DNA from: an uncultured Fastidiosipila sp.
Lineage (GTDB): Bacteria > Bacillota > Clostridia > Saccharofermentanales > Fastidiosipilaceae
NCBI GenBank assembly: GCA_938014865.1
Contig: CALLQJ010000273.1
Location: 1 to 6,264 of the forward strand
DNA length: 6,264 nucleotides
Direction of reading: 5' to 3'
In this document: positions 4,289 through 6,264 of the stretch, one piece after another
How the letters are laid out: each line of letters begins with the position of its first letter
Position numbering within the stretch: the stretch's first letter is position 1
Program-made: the position numbers and the translations under genes
The notes under the pieces: generated by a model
The model's database searches: none
What the model was told of the DNA's origin: nothing
What the model saw: only the letters and a program-made list of their open reading frames with translations

Positions 4289-5131
4289 ATGATCCGAGCC
4301 GCTTCAGCGCGGCCGATCCGGCAGGGGGAGGCAGAAAAAATGGCAGAGGCATACGGCATTATATATTTTTCGGGCACCGGCAACACAAAACTCATTGCAG
4401 AACACGCCGCAGGGCTTTTGCCGGCTGAGATTCACAGCATTGAAGAAGAACTGGACTGGCCGTTTTTCATCCGGCAGGTCGAACGCCTCATCTTCTTTTA
4501 CCCCGTCCACTATGCCGTCCCGCCCATGATCATGCGGGCTTTTTTGAAAGACTATGCACGTGCCCTGGAGCATAAAGAAGTCATCTGTATTGCCTCACAG
4601 ATGATCGCCTCCGGCGACGGCGCCCGCGCCCTGGAAGATTTTCTCCCGGACTCGGCCCGGCTGATCGCCTGCTATCACGTCAATATGCCGAACAATATCG
4701 CTAACCTCCCCGTTCTGCCCGTCAGCTCCGAAAAGGGCAATCGGCGCAAGGTCGGACGGGCCGTGCACAAAACCGAAAAAATCATTGAAAAGATTAAAAA
4801 AGGGACATTCGAGCGTCAGCACAGCGGCCCTCTCTCCCGCAAAATCGGCGACAGCCAGCGCATCGGCGGCCTGCAGTCCGAAAAAGCCAAGCGTTCCTGC
4901 GTCTGGGTCAGCGACGCCTGCATCCACTGCGGGCTCTGTGCCAGGATTTGCCCGACACATAATTTCCGTATCCGGGACAAGGCCGTCCCCCAAGGCGAAT
5001 GCACGCTCTGCATGCGCTGCGAAAACCGATGTCCCGCCCGCGCCATTTCCGTTCTTTTGCATAAGCCGGTAAAAGAGGCCTATCCCGGCCCTCTCTACGA
5101 AGGCCGCATCGGCGTAGCCTCCGAGGACTGA
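4289..5131 (+). CDS. EFR1-family flavodoxin-like/2x[4Fe-4S] ferredoxin protein
   Basis: A 280-residue cytoplasmic redox protein, or 263 residues if translation starts at 4340. The N-terminal part is flavodoxin-like: YFSGTGNT (26-33) is the phosphate-binding loop for FMN, and a second region around FYPVHYAVPPMIMRAFL fits the family. The C-terminal part has two classic cluster motifs, CIHCGLCARICP (from C211) and CTLCMRCENRCP (from C238), so two [4Fe-4S] clusters are expected. Such proteins carry electrons in anaerobes; the partner enzyme is not evident here. Two in-frame starts both have strong ribosome binding sites: ATG 4289 (AAAAGGAGG, 9 nt away) and ATG 4340 (GGGGGAGG, 8 nt away). The second lies closer to where the family normally begins; the first fits the promoter better. 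The 3' end overlaps the convergent acetyltransferase gene by 37 bp. Confidence 0.9.
   Translation: MIRAASARPIRQGEAEKMAEAYGIIYFSGTGNTKLIAEHAAGLLPAEIHSIEEELDWPFFIRQVERLIFFYPVHYAVPPMIMRAFLKDYARALEHKEVICIASQMIASGDGARALEDFLPDSARLIACYHVNMPNNIANLPVLPVSSEKGNRRKVGRAVHKTEKIIEKIKKGTFERQHSGPLSRKIGDSQRIGGLQSEKAKRSCVWVSDACIHCGLCARICPTHNFRIRDKAVPQGECTLCMRCENRCPARAISVLLHKPVKEAYPGPLYEGRIGVASED
4325..4331 (+). promoter_or_regulatory. Second ribosome binding site, inside the EFR1-type gene
   Basis: GGGGGAG(G) lies 8 nt before the in-frame ATG at 4340, which gives MAEAYGIIYFSGTGN, close to the usual family N-terminus. It may be the true start, or the gene may produce two forms differing by 17 residues. Confidence 0.5.
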
Positions 5132-5790
5132 GCCGTCTTCGCGGACGACGCCTCGTTTCCCGTCTGAACCGCCGTTTTCTCCGGAAATCCATCCGGCAGT
5201 TTTTTCATCTGATACTCATAGCGGTAGCCTTTCAGAAGACTCAGGCTGACTTTGCTGCGCCCTTGAAGGGCAAAGCCGACTTTCTCATAAAGCCGCATCA
5301 CGGACTCATTGCCCTCAATCACATCCAAGGTATAAAAGCGGTAATCCGTCTCTTCCGTCAGCTCTTCCAAAAGCCTGCGGGCAATCCCGCGTTTCTGATA
5401 CGGCTCGGCGACCGCCACGCATTCCAGGTGCCCCTGCCCTTTTTTCAATTGGCTGCGGTCAAATTCCGCCTGCAGAATACGGCCCACAATATAGCCCTTC
5501 GGCCGGAAAAACGAAGACCTCGCATGCTCCTCATCAATCGTCATGCAAGGATCCTCCCGGTCACTCAAGGCCGCCATTCCCATGACCTTATCGCCCGCAT
5601 CCGCCGCAATCAAAAAACGTTCCGGATGAATATAAGGCAGAAAAAGCCCTCTCAGCTTTGCTTTATTATGCGTGATCGGCTTCATCATCCCGTAAAAAGC
5701 TTCGACCAAAAGCCCGGCCAAGTCTTCGCGTTCTGCCTCGCTGCCTCGTTTTATATAAAAAGTTTTTCCGTATTTATCTTCTGTTTTCAT
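5095..5790 (-). CDS. GNAT-family N-acetyltransferase
   Basis: A 231-residue acetyltransferase that should move an acetyl group from acetyl-CoA to an amine; the acceptor is unknown. GNAT motif A is clear at 123-141 (ECVAVAEPYQKRGIARRLL, with the Q-x-x-G-x-A acetyl-CoA pyrophosphate loop at 132-137). Motif B is at 155-173 (LDVIEGNESVMRLYEKVGF). The fold ends near residue 197. After it comes a 33-residue tail rich in S, A, T and E with no recognisable fold, whose last dozen codons overlap the 3' end of the EFR1-type gene. The ATG has only a weak AAGG directly against it, so the start is less certain than the domain call. It is divergent from the HAD hydrolase. Confidence 0.88.
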   Translation of the reverse strand: MKTEDKYGKTFYIKRGSEAEREDLAGLLVEAFYGMMKPITHNKAKLRGLFLPYIHPERFLIAADAGDKVMGMAALSDREDPCMTIDEEHARSSFFRPKGYIVGRILQAEFDRSQLKKGQGHLECVAVAEPYQKRGIARRLLEELTEETDYRFYTLDVIEGNESVMRLYEKVGFALQGRSKVSLSLLKGYRYEYQMKKLPDGFPEKTAVQTGNEASSAKTAQSSEATPMRPS

Positions 5791-5825
5791 CCTTGCCAGC
5801 GTAGCAAAAACTTATGACGAAGCTT

Positions 5826-5895
5826 TGCGGAAATTGAAAATCTTCCGCGATACGAAAGTCTGCGGAAATTTAAAAGCCGCGCGATACGAAACGCC
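5826..5895. repeat. Degenerate ~35-bp direct repeat between divergent genes
   Basis: Two adjoining units (5826-5860 and 5861-5895) share TGCGGAAATT, an AAAA block and CGCGATACGAAA, with one 1-nt shift and a few changes between. A partial earlier copy (ATGACGAA, then TTTGCGGAAATT, from about 5813) suggests a third worn unit. Inside the first unit GCGGAA (5827-5832) and TTCCGC (5843-5848) form a perfect inverted repeat. The location between the GNAT and HAD gene starts fits a regulator-binding region for one or both genes, or a locally duplicated intergenic sequence. Confidence 0.65.
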
Positions 5896-5905
5896 TGATA
5901 TGGCT

Positions 5906-5911
5906 TATGAT
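5906..5911 (+). promoter_or_regulatory. Candidate -10 element of the HAD hydrolase gene
   Basis: TATGAT (5 of 6 matches) lies 27 bp before the HAD start. No good -35 is seen 16-18 bp upstream, where the second 35-bp repeat ends. A promoter helped by a protein bound at the repeats is possible. Confidence 0.35.
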
Positions 5912-5938
5912 AGAGAAAAGACAAAAGAAAGAGGCCTT

Positions 5939-6264
5939 ATGATCCAAGCAATCTTTATTGACGTAGACGGAACCCTGCTGTCCCACAGCCAAAAGAAAGT
6001 CCCGGACTCCGCCCGGCGCGCCCTGAACGCCGTGCAGCAAAAGGGCATAAAAATCTTCTTGGCCACCGGCCGCCACCCCATCGAGCTGGCCATGCTTCCG
6101 CTTGAAGGGCTTCATTTTGATGCCCGGGTGCTCCTAAACGGTTCGCTGGTGCTGGATGCGGACGATACGATCATCCATTCCAAACCCTTGTCCGAAAGCT
6201 CCATGAAACGCTTGAGCCGGGCTTTTGCTGAAGGAGAGGAAAGCCTCATGTTTGTCACGGCCGA
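5939..6264 (+). CDS. Cof-type HAD-IIB hydrolase (partial, runs off right edge)
   Basis: The first 108 codons of a haloacid-dehalogenase superfamily phosphatase. Motif I is FIDVDGTLL (6-14), with D8 the nucleophile and D10 the acid/base. Motif II follows in IKIFLATGR (threonine or serine in this position binds phosphate). The segment that comes next (LNGSLVLDADDTIIHSKPL) is typical of the Cof/IIB subfamily that hydrolyses sugar phosphates, nucleotides or similar small phosphoesters. The start is ATG 5939, preceded by AAAGAGG at short spacing (4 nt). The cap domain and motifs III-IV lie outside the window. The exact substrate cannot be told. Confidence 0.9.
   Translation, partial: MIQAIFIDVDGTLLSHSQKKVPDSARRALNAVQQKGIKIFLATGRHPIELAMLPLEGLHFDARVLLNGSLVLDADDTIIHSKPLSESSMKRLSRAFAEGEESLMFVTA

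Noticed and set aside
4595..5062. 155-codon minus-strand open frame opposite the EFR1-type gene
   Set aside because: The plus strand encodes conserved cysteine cluster motifs here, so the reverse frame is a by-product of codon bias.
5263..5817. 184-codon plus-strand open frame opposite the acetyltransferase
   Set aside because: The minus-strand GNAT motifs A and B are clear; the plus frame has no recognisable domain or ribosome binding site.
5826..5895. CRISPR-like array
   Set aside because: The units adjoin directly with no unique spacers, are diverged, and no cas genes are visible; they are short direct repeats.

Overview
This window looks like chromosomal DNA of a moderately GC-rich anaerobic member of the Bacillota (Clostridia/Erysipelotrichia-type). 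The reasons are strong AGGAGG-type ribosome binding sites, sigma-A-like TTGACA/TATAAT promoters, a tRNA gene with encoded CCA, and an EFR1-type flavodoxin/ferredoxin protein, a family common in gut and rumen anaerobes. The species cannot be named from the sequence.

Left part (1-1590): a complete MelB-like GPH-family sugar:cation symporter runs on the minus strand. It has its own promoter and ends in a dense hairpin/terminator cluster. The first ~70 bases hold the edge of something that cannot be identified.

Middle part (1590-2490): an AT-richer island. It holds a Phd/YefM-type antitoxin gene under a perfect 11-bp inverted-repeat operator. Immediately after it lies a short stop-truncated remnant that resembles the first codons of a RelE/ParE toxin. 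A two-copy 12-bp tandem repeat, a terminator and an 18-bp perfect palindrome follow, ending at the 3' end of a minus-strand tRNA-Ser(UGA) gene. An orphan antitoxin, a dead toxin and repeats packed against a tRNA 3' end fit the scar of an acquired element, but this is inference.

Right part (2487-6264): a two-gene plus-strand operon encodes a protein with an N-terminal AraC-type DNA-binding domain joined to a long acidic domain I do not recognise, followed 10 bases later by a 159-residue cysteine-containing protein of unknown function. A strong terminator closes it. Next come an EFR1-type flavodoxin/2x[4Fe-4S] protein (plus) and a GNAT acetyltransferase (minus), which converge and overlap by 37 bp. 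The GNAT gene is divergent from a Cof-type HAD hydrolase that runs off the right edge. The gap between those two holds a degenerate ~35-bp direct repeat.

The best candidate for something undescribed is the AraC-HTH/acidic-domain gene with its cysteine-rich partner. The best directly visible evolutionary story is the decayed toxin-antitoxin locus beside tRNA-Ser.
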